Positions 43,733 through 55,118 are shown, numbered from the stretch's first letter. The stretch: DNA of 64,000 nt from Megaustenia siamemsis (GCA_032433765.1 JAVIAB010000051.1:79754244-79818243); one strand, 5' to 3'. Translations and numbers: made by a program. Notes: generated from the sequence alone by a model not told the origin.

Positions 43733-44500
43733 TCATCAAATACTAAGCCTGCTCGCGTAGGTGATCATGACTCTCCACAACTTTCGATTACGACTGTTGT
43801 TGACCTTCTGTCAAGCCAATCTCTTAAGCTGTCTGGTATCTTTTCTCTTTGCTTCCCTCTATCTCTTCATCCCTCAATTTTCCCATTTATTTCATTATAT
43901 TCCAGCTGTTTTCTTCTCATCACATGGCCAAAAAAATGATGATTGTTTCTTCCTAATATTGGAAATAGCTCTGTTTTTGCTTTGGCCTCTTTCAGAATGT
44001 TTTCATTACTCTTCTTAGCTGTCCATGGTATTCTCAATATTATTTTGTAAAACCACATTTCTACAGACTCCAGCGATTTTCTTGTCTGTTGTCCTATTGT
44101 CCATGATTCACATCCATATGTTAAGACTGGCTCTACACAACATTTAAGAACTCTTTTTCTTGTTTCTATTGTCAAAAATGGATTACATAGTATCTTCTTC
44201 ATTTTTTGGAAAGCTGCTTTTGCCTGAGGCATTCTGCATCTCACCTCTGTTGTACACCTACCATCTGAGGTTAACATTGTTCCCAGATTTTTAAATTCAT
44301 GTACTTGTTTTAATATTGTTCCACTTGTTTTTATTTTGCACTGAGGTGATGTCATTTTCTTTGTTGTTACCATTACTTGTCTTTTTGCTATTAAGGCTGA
44401 GCCCTTTATTTTTGTTTTCTTTCACTATAATGTCTAACATTTCTTGTAACTCATTTTCACTCTTAGCAATTAGAACTGTATCATCAGCATTCCTTGGATA
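43733..44500 (-). mobile_element. LINE (family D), 3' part
   Basis: Minus strand: ADDTVLIAKSENELQEMLDI (about 44,480), QVHEFKNLGTMLTSDGRCTT, RMPQAKAAFQKMKKILCNPF, EPVLTYGCESWTIGQQTRKS and IILRIPWTAKKSNENILKEA. 5'-truncated next to the RT catalytic box. One of the better-preserved copies; useful as the reference for the 25-bp minisatellite at 53.5 kb. Confidence 0.92.
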
Positions 44501-44729
44501 TATATACATGCACATTTTTGTACACGCACACACATATATATCTTTTCTATATGCATATTTTAAATGTGCACAGTAGTTGAGGGACTGGTGAGTTTAGATA
44601 TTTTGTTATTTGCTCAAGATATTTGTAAACAGTAAAATGTCTAACTTAGTTTAATACAGTTACAGCGTCAAATATGGATTTCCCTCCCACAATGTCTGAC
44701 CTAATTTTTTTTTCTTGCCCGCCACATCT

Positions 44730-45910
44730 GGTGGGACTATATAATTTATATTACGATCTGCATATTTCATGATGTTTAAATCTCTGTTAACATTGATCAA
44801 CTATATTGTTTGTATGACAATAGAAATTGATAATTTCTTTGAGTAAAAGTGAAAGACATAATTATTTTGAGCTTTTTAATTTTGAGAAAACTGTATTCTA
44901 AATAGGTCCACGTTTTGTCCTCTATGTGCCAGTCATCATATGTTATATTATAATATATTGGGGATCCACATATTTCACAACTAGGAATCTCTCATATTAG
45001 CATTGATCAACTATGTTTATACAAAAGTACAACTTAATAGTTTTTGTGAGTAAAAGGGAAGGTCAGAATTTTGTTGAGTGCTTACATTTTTAAAAGTTAT
45101 ACTTGAAGTAGATTTATATTTTTATGCTCGTCATGCCAGTGATCAAGTGATGTCATAAAATATTATGATTCACATATTTCATGATTTTTAATCTCTCATA
45201 TCAATATTGATCAATTATGCTTGTTTATGTAACAATAGAGCTTAATAAATTCTGTGAATAAAAGTAAAAGTCAGAATTTTTTTGCGCACTTCATTTTTAT
45301 TTTAAAAATTGTATTTGAAATAAGTCTCTGTTTTTGTGCTTGCTGTGCCAGTGATCGTTATAATTATATATCATGATCTACACATTTCACGATGTTTAAT
45401 CTCTCATATTACCAGAGAGGTAATATTGTGGGATGGAGGCTACAGAGATGGGATTTCTCAGAAGAATGTTGAAAGTTCCCTGGAGCTAAAAAGACCAATG
45501 AGGAAGTTCTCAAAGAGGCCAACACAAAAAGACAGCTCTTAAAAAACATCAGAAAGAAGCAATCAACATTTTTCGGGCACATCATGAGAAGAGGAAAGTT
45601 GGAATACTTGGTTACAACTGGCAAAATAAAAGGAAAGAGAGATCGCGGGCGACAAAGAGAGAAAATACTGGATAGCTTGGTGTCATGGCATGGAAAACAG
45701 TCAACAACAGAACTGATACGATGCACTGTAGATAGAAGATTGTGGAGGGACATGATCACCTACGCCAACCGGTATGGCACATGATGATGATTACCAGAGA
45801 GCAACTATATTTGTTTATACAATAATACAATTTAATAATTTCTATTATAACTTCTGTGAGTACAAATGAAAGTTAGAATTTTTTAGATTGATTTTGTGTG
45901 TGCTATATTC
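44730..45910. repeat. ~200-bp tandem repeat, about 4-5 diverged units
   Basis: Each unit contains CATATTTCATGATTTTTAATC, then TTGATCAACTATG, AATAATTTCTGTGAGTAAAA and TTTGTGCTCGTCGTGCCAGT-like blocks. Units start near 44,755, 44,965, 45,170 and 45,375. A LINE splits the last unit at 45,420-45,789. Confidence 0.8.
45420..45789 (+). mobile_element. LINE (family D'), 3' part, inserted in tandem repeat
   Basis: It encodes MEATEMGFLRRMLKVPW-like, NEEVLKEANTKRQLLKNIRK, HIMRRGKLEYLVTTGKIKGK and DRRLWRDMITYANRYGT. The perfect 12-bp target duplication ATTACCAGAGAG lies at 45,408-45,419 and 45,790-45,801. Very short 5'-truncated copy. Confidence 0.93.
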
Positions 45911-45949
45911 TTGTTTTATGTGAGTATGCATGTATCTTCTTCTCTCATT

Positions 45950-46480
45950 TCTCAATTGCCTTTCAATATCAGGAGATATGTTGTTGTTTGAATTTGCCAG
46001 CTTTATTCTCTAGTGAAGTCCAGAGGGACTGAGTTTTGCATGGATATCCCTTTTTCATATTTTACAACTGTCAGCCATGTTCTCAGATATCCCTTCCCAT
46101 ACAGAAGATATTCTCAGACCAGAGATACTCTCATTTTTTTATCATCGAGAGTTTTTTGTGGTAGATTTTTTTCATAAAATTATTAAATTTGCCTAGACTG
46201 TGGTCATTTTGTGGCCTACTATTTTCAATTTTCAACTTCAACCGATAAGGGTTCTATAACGTGTGCAAAATGCACACAGAACCTCTTATTTTTCACTGTT
46301 ATCCGAGAGGGCTAGACATCGGATATCACTACCCAGAGAGCAGGTCAGGGTCAAGCCATAAAGAAAATGAAGATTAGGTTGTTTTATTTTAAAATCCCAC
46401 CACTTGTGGTTGGAATTGAATCCTGAACTTTCTTGTCCAGAGACTGACTTCTTACCTCAAGATCATCCAGCGTATGTGCT
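45950..46480 (-). mobile_element. Composite of S2 and a second tRNA-like SINE
   Basis: The left part (TTTGCCAGCTTTATTCTCTA, GAAGTCCAGAGGGACTGAG) resembles 54,806-55,000. The right part (GGGCTAGACATCGGATATCA) resembles 32,690. A degenerate box B complement (GGAATTGAATCCTGAAC) is present near 46,410. Confidence 0.55.
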
Positions 46481-47140
46481 TTCTGAATTAACTTTGGTGG
46501 GAAATTCTGTTTTTTAGGACCAACCATAGTCATGTTCAGGTCATTCGACAAGAATCTTTTTTCATATTTCCTTATTGCTACTCTAGCTATCACGGGATCT
46601 ACAAGTAACCCTAAACGTCAGTGGCCTCTCCAGCTTTAAGATGTAAATATTTTGTTATTGTTTTACTTTGTAAGTAACCCTTACCTCTGAATGAACTCTC
46701 AACTTAACTTGTAAATATCTTGTTCTGGGCTTACTTCTAACTATCTGGTCACTGTGTGAGTTCTCTCTATCATCTTATCTCTTCTTCTCTCTATCAACTT
46801 ATAACTCATTACATGTTTCGTCATCTTTCCTTTAGTCATAGGAAAACTGTTACATTATTTCTTACAGCCACTAGTTCAAAAATACAATTTTGAGTTTTTA
46901 ATAAAAGTAACAGTATAAGTAACATCACATAATTACTTCAGTCTTTATTTTTCAGACTTAGTATAATCTGTATAGGCCTTTCATATTGATGCTACCATGA
47001 ACTTCTTATAATTTGTATATTGCCTTGTTGCTTAAAATTACCTTCCTTATTTTATGTCATGTTATATCAGTATGGAAGTCCCATCTTCATTCTTATGTAC
47101 ATTTTCAAAAGTTCACAACGTTTTGATATAATTTTAATAT
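46480..47140. other. Unassigned AT-rich sequence
   Basis: No recognised element or exon. Confidence 0.35.
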
Positions 47141-47144
47141 CAAA

Positions 47145-47490
47145 TAATGTGTCAGACGAATGACAGGAAACAGTCTGAGAAATAAGATCAGAAATGAAGA
47201 ACTTAGAAAAAAGCTAGGAATAGCCCCCACCATAGAATATATAAAGATAAAATGATTTCGTCACGTGACACGGCAGAAAGACCAAAACACAACACAATGG
47301 GCCCTCAATAAACGTTGCGAGAATGCTAGACCCCAGGGTCGACCATAAAAAAGATGGATCGACGGAATACTAGAAGCACTAGGAAACATAACAGCAGCAG
47401 AGGCGAACAGAAGAGCAAAAGACCGCAAATTATATCTCCCCTCGACGCTGAAAGGCAAATGAGGAAGGAAAGAAGAAGAAGATCAAATAA
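47145..47490 (+). mobile_element. LINE (family E), 3' part
   Basis: It encodes VRRMTGNSLRNKIRNEELRK, KLGIAPTIEYI and RWIDGILEALGNITAAEANR, ending LPSTLKGK and a GAAGAAGAAGA tail. Same family as 39,965-40,975. Confidence 0.9.
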
Positions 47491-47704
47491 TTTCTTTAGG
47501 ATAATTTATAACATTATCAAGCAATAAGTGTATGTATGTGTGTTCATATGGATGTGTGTATGTTAACATGTAATACATATAAAATTGAGAAAAGGTATAT
47601 CAAAATAAAAACTATAAAACTCCATGTATTAACAGCCTCTGAATCATCGCTAAATATCATATCTATATAATAACAATGTCCAATATTATATGCAATTGAA
47701 AATA

Positions 47705-47955
47705 ATTTATGGTGTCTTGTTCATCTGTGAGTCTCACAGGACATGAACATCAAAGTCTTGTTCATCTGTGATTCTCACAGGCCATCAGCATTTGTTCATC
47801 TGTGAGTCTCACAGAATATCAGCTTCGAAGTCCTGTTCATTTGTGAATCTTACAGGACATGAACATCAAAGTCTTGTTCATCTGTGAGTCTTACAGGACA
47901 TCAGCATCTATTTGTTCATCTGTGAGTCTCACAGGACATGAACATTAAAGTAATC
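47705..47955. repeat. Tandem repeat with TTCATCTGTGAGTCTCACAG core
   Basis: Six to seven spaced copies of TTCATCTGTGAGTCTCACAG, with GGACATGAACATCAAAGT spacers of varying length. The core contains the short palindrome CTGTGAGTCTCACAG. Confidence 0.88.
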
Positions 47956-48417
47956 ACCAAGTTGTAATCCTTAATGTAACCATCTGAAATTTGAGTTTGT
48001 GTTCAAGGGACATAAGCATAGTAATCAAATGCATCTCAACACTCATTTGTGAAAGTCTAACATTTAAAACAACACACAAATAACATTGTCACTAACATAA
48101 CACTCAACATGTCCAGACAGACAAAAACACAACAGGGTATGACATCAACTAGATTTTTTAAGCATATATACGCATGTCTATATTATACTCATCGATCTGC
48201 ACTAAAGTTGCTTGCATCCCACCTATACTTTTAACATAATATGGGTTCTTAAAGAAGTTTAACAACCCAACAGTTAAGAATTATATTAGCTATTTACATC
48301 CTGGGAATTTATTCACATCGTATTTGACAAATTCCGTTAGCATTATTCCTCTTAAACTTTTGTAAAACCTTCTGTGCTTGTTTGCTGCAACTGACCTAAA
48401 TTCGTTTCTTGATCACT

Positions 48418-48650
48418 CAGCACCACTGACCCACAGCCACCTAAATAGATTGCCCGAAGGCAGAAAATAAAACAGGAAAACACTCCCATCTAGCTTGATG
48501 TTTTGAGTTTAGCAAACAGACGGTGTAGGTAGAGTGACGTCAGCTATCTATAGCTCCTATAGCTGAAAACGTCACGCTTGAAGGGTTTTCTGATTTTATT
48601 TTCTGCCCCCAGGCCATCTATATAGTTGGCTGTGGCTGACCTGACCTGCA
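48418..48650. mobile_element. Foldback MITE with ~60-bp terminal inverted repeats
   Basis: The left arm (GACCCACAGCCACCTAAATA, GGCAGAAAATAAAACAGGAA; 48,427-48,485) is matched by the complement of the right arm (48,583-48,641: CAGCCACAGCCAACTATATA, GGCAGAAAATAAAATCAGAA). The centre is itself inverted: GTGACGTCAGCTAT...ATAGCTG...ACGTCAC. No coding capacity. Confidence 0.85.
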
Positions 48651-48659
48651 AGGTTGTGC

Positions 48660-49424
48660 GAAGTGTATTAGAAAGAAGCAGACAAGGAGTCTCATCTGAG
48701 AACAATTCCTATAAATATAATGTCTTTTATTGACTGTTTCACACGTTTCTTTGCTCGTCGCATAATTATCTGACAAAAATGGCTGTATCATTTCAGTTTC
48801 GTACTTCCCTTGTTTTTTCTTCAGTCTTTGTGACTGATTCTTTAACACCTTCTTGGTCTATTGTAACCTGTCAATCAGGTAAACATTGTCTGCACTCAGG
48901 ATAGGTTACATCAAGGTCATCTAGCAAATGTTTCCCTGCCCGCTATAATTTTAATTATGTGTCAGTTTCATAATTTCTTACTTCTTCAGTCTGTGATTGG
49001 TTCTTCTTCGTCTTCTTGAGCCTCTCTATCTGCCAACCATTGTTTGCATTTGGGGATGGTGCATTGTTTTCGTTTGACAAACGCCAGCTCACTCTCTGCA
49101 CTCTTTATATCATTATTCTTTTCTCTTCTCCACAAGCTAGAGATGCATTCTGACAAAGTACTTGCGATTTGGTTTATTCACCATCTGGTGACTCTGTAGC
49201 ACTGGAATCTTTCGGAATCATTTGTCCTGTTCAACCCTTGCATAAGGTCTTGGAACTGGGAAGCTCTACATGACACACTGTCATCCTTGCTTGTGGATGA
49301 TATGTTATTTTCTTTTGGAACAGCATAGATTGGATCTGAGATGGTTGCCTTTTTCTTACTGTTATTGTTATATAAACAAAAGCTAATATAATTTCACAAC
49401 ACAAAAAGAGTTCTGTTCTAAGTT
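48660..49424 (-). other. Possible decayed coding sequence, unassigned
   Basis: On minus, one frame reads SKKKATISDPIYAVPKENNI and SFQDLMQGL-like text before a stop; another reads NNGWQIERLKKTKKNQSQTE, EVRNYETDT-stop. About 260 bases downstream a related phrase recurs (NQSQRLKKKQGKYETEM), so the segment is internally duplicated. I do not recognise the protein. Confidence 0.3.
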
Positions 49425-50345
49425 ATCCATCTATCTATCTATTGACCTTTCGAGCCGTAGTAGGCCCATAGGGCGTAGACCAAGATACACCTTCTCCTAT
49501 CTGAATTTTTTGTTCTAGCAGTTTTCTTTTAAAGATATTTTATCAAATCTCGCCATCTGTCTCTGTTCTGTGCAAGCAGTTCTATCTCATTGAGGGAGCC
49601 GATTCCTGCTGCTCTTGCCTCTCTCATCAATGTTCTTCTCAGTGTCTCCCTGGGTCTTCCTCTTTTTCTTTTACCTGTTGTTTCCCATGTGAGGGATTGC
49701 TTTGCTATTCGGTTATTATCTCTTCTCATCACATGTTCAACATATGACCATCGTCTTTTCTTTATTACTGAAGATATTAGTGGTTGATTGGCGATTTCTC
49801 TAATTTCCTCGTTTGTTTTGAATTCGTTCCACGCTATACCAAGTATTTTCCTTAGACATTTATTATTGAATGCGTTCAACTTTGTTTCTATATCTCTTGT
49901 TGTTTTCCAGCTTTCACACGCATACGTAAGGGTTGATAGTACATTTGATTTGAATAGCCTAAGTTTTGTGTTTGTACTGATGAGTTTTGATTTCCACAAC
50001 TTTTCAAGGCTTCTGAAAGACATTGCTGCTTTAGCCATCCTGATTCTAATTTCTTTACTTGTATCCCCTTCTCGATCAATGTGACTTCCAAGATAAAGTG
50101 ATCGATCTCTTCTACTGGTTTGTTTTCCATGTATATTTTGTCATCCTGTTGGAATTTAACTTTTCATGACTTTAGTCTTATCATGATTGATCTCAAGCCC
50201 AATTTTGCTGGCTATTGATGATAGTTCATTTATGTTTTCCTGCATCGTTTTTATCTGACTGCTGATGAGAACTATGTCATCAGCAAAGTCGAGGTCCTCC
50301 AAATGGTCTCCATATATCCATTCGATGCCTTTATTACCATGCAGC
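49425..50345 (-). mobile_element. GATA-tailed LINE (family C)
   Basis: Minus strand: IEWIYGDHLEDLDFADDIVL (catalytic FADD, about 50,290), ASKIGLEINHDKTKVMKS, KPVEEIDHFIYLGSHIDREG, KLNAFNNKCLRKILGIAWNE, KKRRWSYVEHVMRRDNNRI and LLAQNRDRWRDLIKYL. The tail is GCCCTATGGGCC...CTCGAAAGG and (GATA)n. The best-preserved family C copy; one frameshift near 50,130. Confidence 0.93.
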
Positions 50346-50429
50346 ATTTCTTCATTATGGAAATAAACGACTTTTAGAATTAGTTCACACTTTAATATTA
50401 ATATATTCAAAGTATGTCGTGTTAACCAT

Positions 50430-50565
50430 AGAGAGGCAAGAGCAGCAGAAATCGGCTCCCTCAATGAGATAGAGCTACTTGCACAGAACAGAGATAAATG
50501 GCGAGATTTGATAAAAAGATCTTTACAAGGATTGAAAACTGCTAGAATAAAAATTTAGATCTATC
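50430..50565 (+). mobile_element. LINE (family C) 3' fragment, inverted relative to its neighbour
   Basis: It encodes REARAAEIGSLNEIELLAQN, RDKWRDLIKRS, the end of the family C protein, then AGAATAAAAATTTAGATC. It faces the 49.4-50.3 kb copy. Confidence 0.85.
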
Positions 50566-52150
50566 TATCTATCTTTCGTTCGCTCGAAGTATTGTCTATA
50601 TCAGCAATGTCGTTTCCTGTATGAATTTTACTGTCTTTTGTAATTCTTGCAGTGGCCCATATAGTTTTGTCTGTAGTGTTGTATCTATGGGCCAATGGAT
50701 TTTCCTCAGTCTACTATATTCAGTGCAGTCTTGAAGTATGTGTTCAGCAGTCTGGGGTGCCTGTCCACATGTACAAGTAGTTGATGTGCCGATCTTGAAT
50801 TTTGTATACATGTGACTATGGAGTCGATTGTGTCCTGATCTTAGGCGTATAATGATAACTTGTTCATATCTATTCATATTATGAAAGGCATCCTGATTTG
50901 GGGCTTGTGGTCCTCTGGTTGATTTGATTATCTGTTTCTTATGATGGTATGTAACTGGTGTATCTAGTTGTGTGCCTGTTGAACCTTCCTTTGCCAACTG
51001 ATCTGCTTTCTCATTTCCTGGTATTCCACAGTGAGAAGGGATCCACTGCAGGGCAACCCTGTGGTGCTTGCAGAGTTCAGTCAATAAGGTCTGCAGATGT
51101 GGTAATTTTCTGGATTGTAGTGCCTGGAGTACTGATCTTGCATCTGTCAAAAACACTACAGGCTGTGGGCTAAGATTACTGTTCAGCAGTTTTTCTATTG
51201 CCAACTTTATTGCTTGTATTGCTGCATCATAATTGTAACAATATTTCCCTGTTGCTATTTTATTCATATCCCTAGTGTTATTTGGGTACTCTATATATGC
51301 ACCTGCTCCCCCATTCTTTACTGCATTCTGTGCTGATCCATCTGTGTACACACGGATCCATAGGTCTTGTGGGTATTCTTCATCCAGGAAACTGAAAGTT
51401 AATGTTTTTCGCTGTAGACTATTCTGTTCCTCTTTGTCAACTATTCCTTTCCCTTCTGTCCGTATTTGAACTGATAATCCTGATTCATCTGTCTAGGGAG
51501 TCTGTTCTGGTATGGGCAGTAGGGGGTTAACCACTCTTGGCATGTCTGGTGTTTGTCTACTAATACGCTTGGCTTGGTGGATAAAACTGCTTCTCTTAAG
51601 TCGTCCCAATGCAAGATTTTGGAATCGGTCCTTCATTGGATGTCTCGGCATGCATGCACATTTTTCTGCCTGTATCAGCACCTTTGTGTCTCTGCGTTCT
51701 CTCAGTACTGGTATACCCCACAATTTCTCCATCTCCAATATTGGCGTTGATTTCATTGCTCCTGTGATGACCCTAAGTGCCTGGTTTTGTACTTTATCCA
51801 GTTCTTGCAATGTGGTGTTTGATGCTGAGCACCATGCGGATGATTCATATTCTAAATGTGGGCGTATACTCTGTTGGTAAACTTTACTGAGTATTTTCCC
51901 ACTCGCACCCCATGTGGTTCCACACAACTTTCTTAGAATAGCCAATTTCCTCCTTGCTTTTTGGGTTACCTTATTTATCTGCTGTTTCCAAGATAAGTTG
52001 TTATTAAATGTAACTCCGAGATATGTAGCTTGTATGTCTTCTTTCACAGGCTCATTGTTTATGTAGATGGCTCCTGCTTTTTGTTTTGGGGAGAGTGTGA
52101 AAAGTGTAGTACTGCATTTGTCTGTATTGATGCTGATACACCACAAAATT
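50566..52150 (-). mobile_element. RNase-H LINE (family A), best-preserved copy
   Basis: Minus strand, first frame (51,493-52,146): LGVTFNNNLSWKQQINKVTQ, SIRPHLEYESSAWCSASNTT and NQALRVITGAMKSTPILEME, the RT C-terminal region. Second frame (50,596-51,351): RNase H with YTDGSAQNAVKNGGAGAY, FLTDARSVLQALQSRKLPHL and WIPSHCGIPGNEKADQLAKE. The position of the catalytic Glu reads NYDAAIQAIKLAI, Asp in place of Glu. A Cys/His tail follows (TCTCGQAPQTAEHILQDCTE). The 3' end has TTCGAGCGAACGAAAGATA and GATA units. Confidence 0.93.
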
Positions 52151-52225
52151 TAGATAAGAGAAGGATTATATGGGTCTACGCCTTATGGGCCTACACCTTA
52201 TGGGCCTGTTACAGCTCGAAAGTCC
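52150..52225 (+). mobile_element. LINE (family C) 3' tail, diverged
   Basis: GGGTCTACGCCTTATGGGCC with an internal duplication (CCTTATGGGCC twice), then CAGCTCGAAAG. No GATA run remains. Confidence 0.75.
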
Positions 52226-52735
52226 ATAATTTGGCCATATGAATTACAGAAGTCACTCTACAGGGAGCAGGCCCAGCAACCATTCAGGCCTTCAACGTAG
52301 AATTTTGATCTAGTGATCTACAAATCTGCAATCTGTACAGCGGCCAAAATAATGTTAAAGGCTGGTTCGCCAATGGTGGATTACTTGCACGTCGCCAGAA
52401 GAACAAGAACGCGGCGATTGTGATGTAGCAGTTGAGGAGAATGTGGATTGCTCCGTCAAGTCAGCCGAAGTTTTACCTCTTTAGGGAATTTGCACCGTTT
52501 CGTTCGTTGTAGGCTGCATTCATTAGAGTAATCAGGAATCTATGGGCGCAGCCATTGTTGTGTGTGCTATGTCATCATAATGACTCATCGTATATCCCGA
52601 GACCGGCCATACGCTAATCTTACGGTCTGTTGTTTAATGTGTGATGGGGATAATCCGACAACTGTGTTTTATATGTTCAGAATTGGAGTAAAAAACTATG
52701 TTCTAACATCATCAAGCGCTTTACATTAAAAAAAA
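52226..52735. other. Unassigned intergenic sequence
   Basis: The end (GTTCAGAATTGGAGTAAAAA, CTAACATCATCAAGCGCTTT) resembles part of the retroposon at 25,159-26,007 (TTTGGAATTGGAGTCATCA, CTAACATCATAAAGTGCT), so a related old insertion is likely. Confidence 0.45.
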
Positions 52736-52816
52736 AATGACAATCATAATTTTCAGTCAAAAATAGATTGCATAGTATCATTCTTCATTTTTTGGTTTGG
52801 AAAGCTGCTTTTGGAT

Positions 52817-53483
52817 CTATCTATCTTTCGTTCGCTCGAAGTATTGTCTATATCAGCAATGTCGTTTCCTGTATGAATTTTACTGTCTTTTGTAATTCTT
52901 GCAGTGACCCATATAGTTTTGTCTGTAGTGTTGTAACTATGGGCCAATGGATTTTCCTCAGTCTACTATATTCAGTGCAGTCTTGAAGTATGTGTTCAGC
53001 AGTCTGGGGTGCCTGTCCACATGTACAAGTAGTTGATGTGCCGATCTTGAATTTTGTATACATGTGACTATGGAGTCGATTGTGTCCTGATCTTAGGCGT
53101 ATAATGATAACTTGTTCATATCTATTCATATTATGAAAGGCATCCTGATTTGGGGCTTGTGGTCCTCTGGTTGATTTGATTATCTGTTTCTTATGATGGT
53201 ATGTAACTGGTGTATCTAGTTGTGTGCCTGTTGAACCTTCCTTTGCCAACTGATCTGCTTTCTCATTTCCTGGTATTCCACAGTGAGAAGGGATCCACTG
53301 CAGGGCAACCCTGTGGTGCTTGCAGAGTTCAGTCAATAAGGTCTGCAGATGTGGTAATTTTCTGGATTGTAGTGCCTGGAGTACTGATCTTGCATCTGTC
53401 AAAAACACTACAGGCTGTGGGCTAAGATTACTGTTCAGCAGTTTTTCTATTGCCAACTTTATTGCTTGTATTTCATTAATTTA
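52817..53483 (-). mobile_element. RNase-H LINE (family A), recent 5'-truncated copy
   Basis: Nearly identical to 50,566-51,225 (a few base changes, such as GTGACCCATATAG versus GTGGCCCATATAG), with an intact 202-codon frame. The perfect 12-bp target duplication CTGCTTTTGGAT lies at 52,805-52,816 and 53,484-53,495. Confidence 0.95.
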
Positions 53484-53507
53484 CTGCTTTTGGATGAGCC
53501 ATTCAGC

Positions 53508-54392
53508 ACCTCACCTCTGTTGTACATCTACCATCTCACCTCTGTTGTAAATCTACCATCTCACCTCTGTTGCATATCTACCATCTCACCTGTGTTGTAC
53601 ATTTACCATCTCACCTCTGTTGTACATCTACCATCTCACCTCTATTGTATATATGCCATCTCACCTCTGTTGTATATATACCATCTCACCTCTGTTGTAT
53701 ATCTACCATCTCACCTCTGTTGTATATCTACCATCTCACCTCTGTTGTATATCTACCATCTCACCTCTGTTGTATACCTACTATCTCACCTGTGTTGTAT
53801 ATCTACCATTTCACCTCTGTTGTACATCTACCATCTCACCTCTGTTGTATATCTACCATCTCACCTCTGTTGCATATCTACCATCTCACCTGTGTTGTAT
53901 ATCTACCATCTCACCTCTGTTGTATATCTACCATCTCACCTCCGTTGTATATCTACCATTCCACCTCTGTTGTATATCTACCATTCCACCTCTGTTGTAT
54001 ATCTACCATCTCACCTCTGTTGTATATCTACCATCTCACCTCTGTTGTACATCTACCATCTCACCTCTGTTGTATATCTACCATCTCACCTCTATTGTAT
54101 ATCTACCATCTCACCTCTGTTGTACATCTACCATCTCACCTCTATTGTATATCTACCATCTCACCTCTGTTGTACATCTACCATCTCACCTCTGTTGTAT
54201 ATCTACCATCTCACCTCTGTTGTATATCTACCATCTCACCTCTATTGTATATCTACCATCTCACCTCTGTTGTACATCTACCATCTCACCTCTGTTGTAT
54301 ATCTACCATCTCACCTCTGTTGTACATCTACCATCTCACCTCTGTTGTACATCTACCATCTCACCTCTGTTGTATATCTGCCGTCTGAGGTT
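53508..54392. repeat. 25-bp minisatellite (about 35 copies) grown inside LINE coding sequence
   Basis: The unit CATCTCACCTCTGTTGTATA+TCTAC matches, on minus, the LINE codons for GRCTTEVRC (compare 44,235-44,262). Sequence on both sides is single-copy LINE. Because 25 is not a multiple of 3, the three frames cycle through the same 25-residue repeat and stay open for up to 327 codons; these frames are not genes. Confidence 0.95.
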
Positions 54393-54404
54393 AACATTCT
54401 TAGC

Positions 54405-54805
54405 ATCTTTATAAATGAACAAACATCTGTAACTAATATTTTAATTTAAAAAAAAACAGTTTAATTAGTCGTAATTTATTATCAACTACAACTCAACAAG
54501 ACAAAGAAAAAGAAAACAAATTTATGATTTTGAAGCAGACTTAATACTAAACTGTCATTATATTCACATCAGACATATAGATATAATGATGTAACTAAAA
54601 CTTGACATTTCTCTTCTCTTAAGAAGATTGCTCGAGTTGTGTTATAAATGTTTGAAGAAATAAATAAGTGCTGACTTTAATAAAAAATAATTTAATGGTA
54701 ATTATTGTGTGCACTTTGGCAGATATTGTACTATAATAAACAGACTTGTAGAAAAGAACATAAAATGAATAAAAGACTGAGGAACTGTGGCAATTTTTTC
54801 TTATT
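54405..54805. other. Unassigned AT-rich sequence
   Basis: No recognised element. Confidence 0.4.
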
Positions 54806-55118
54806 TTTCTTTTGCCAGCTTTTACCTCTGGCGAAGTCCCTACAGATTAGGAACTGAATTTTGCATGTTAAAACATTTTCCCCTGACAGCCGTGTGCACA
54901 GGTCCCTCGCTGTACAGGTAGATAACTCCGTCTTCGGAGGTATTCACATTTTTTTTTTTCGTCGATGACGTTTCAAGCTGGGCCTACCTGCTGAGACTAG
55001 GGGTGGTTACACGAGAGAAATTTTAAATAAAAATCCCAACTGGTTCAGCCGGGATTTGAACTCACAACCTCTCTGTCTCAAGGCCGGCGACTTGCCTTGA
55101 GACCAACCAGTCCCCACT
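54806..55118 (-). mobile_element. tRNA-like SINE, family S2-related
   Basis: Minus strand head: GGGGACTGGTTGGTCTCAAG, and a box B-like complement at GCCGGGATTTGAACTCACAA. The body includes TTTGCCAGCTTTTACCTCTG, shared with 45.98 kb. Looks like a tRNA-derived SINE in reverse. Confidence 0.65.

Larger units (their letters stand above)
52736..54405 (-). mobile_element. LINE (family D) fragment hosting a LINE and a minisatellite
   Basis: The left piece (52,740-52,804) complements AAGCAGCTTTCCAAA...ATGAAGAATGATACTATGCA, equivalent to AKAAFQKMKKILCNP. The right end (54,385-54,405) complements AATGTTAACCTCAGACGGCA, equivalent to TMLTSDGR. Between them lie the family A insertion and the 25-bp array. 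Confidence 0.85.

Noticed and set aside
53466..54449. Three overlapping long open frames with ISPLLYIYHLTS-type repeats
   Set aside because: The 25-bp array cycles through all three frames, and the sequence is amplified antisense LINE codons.
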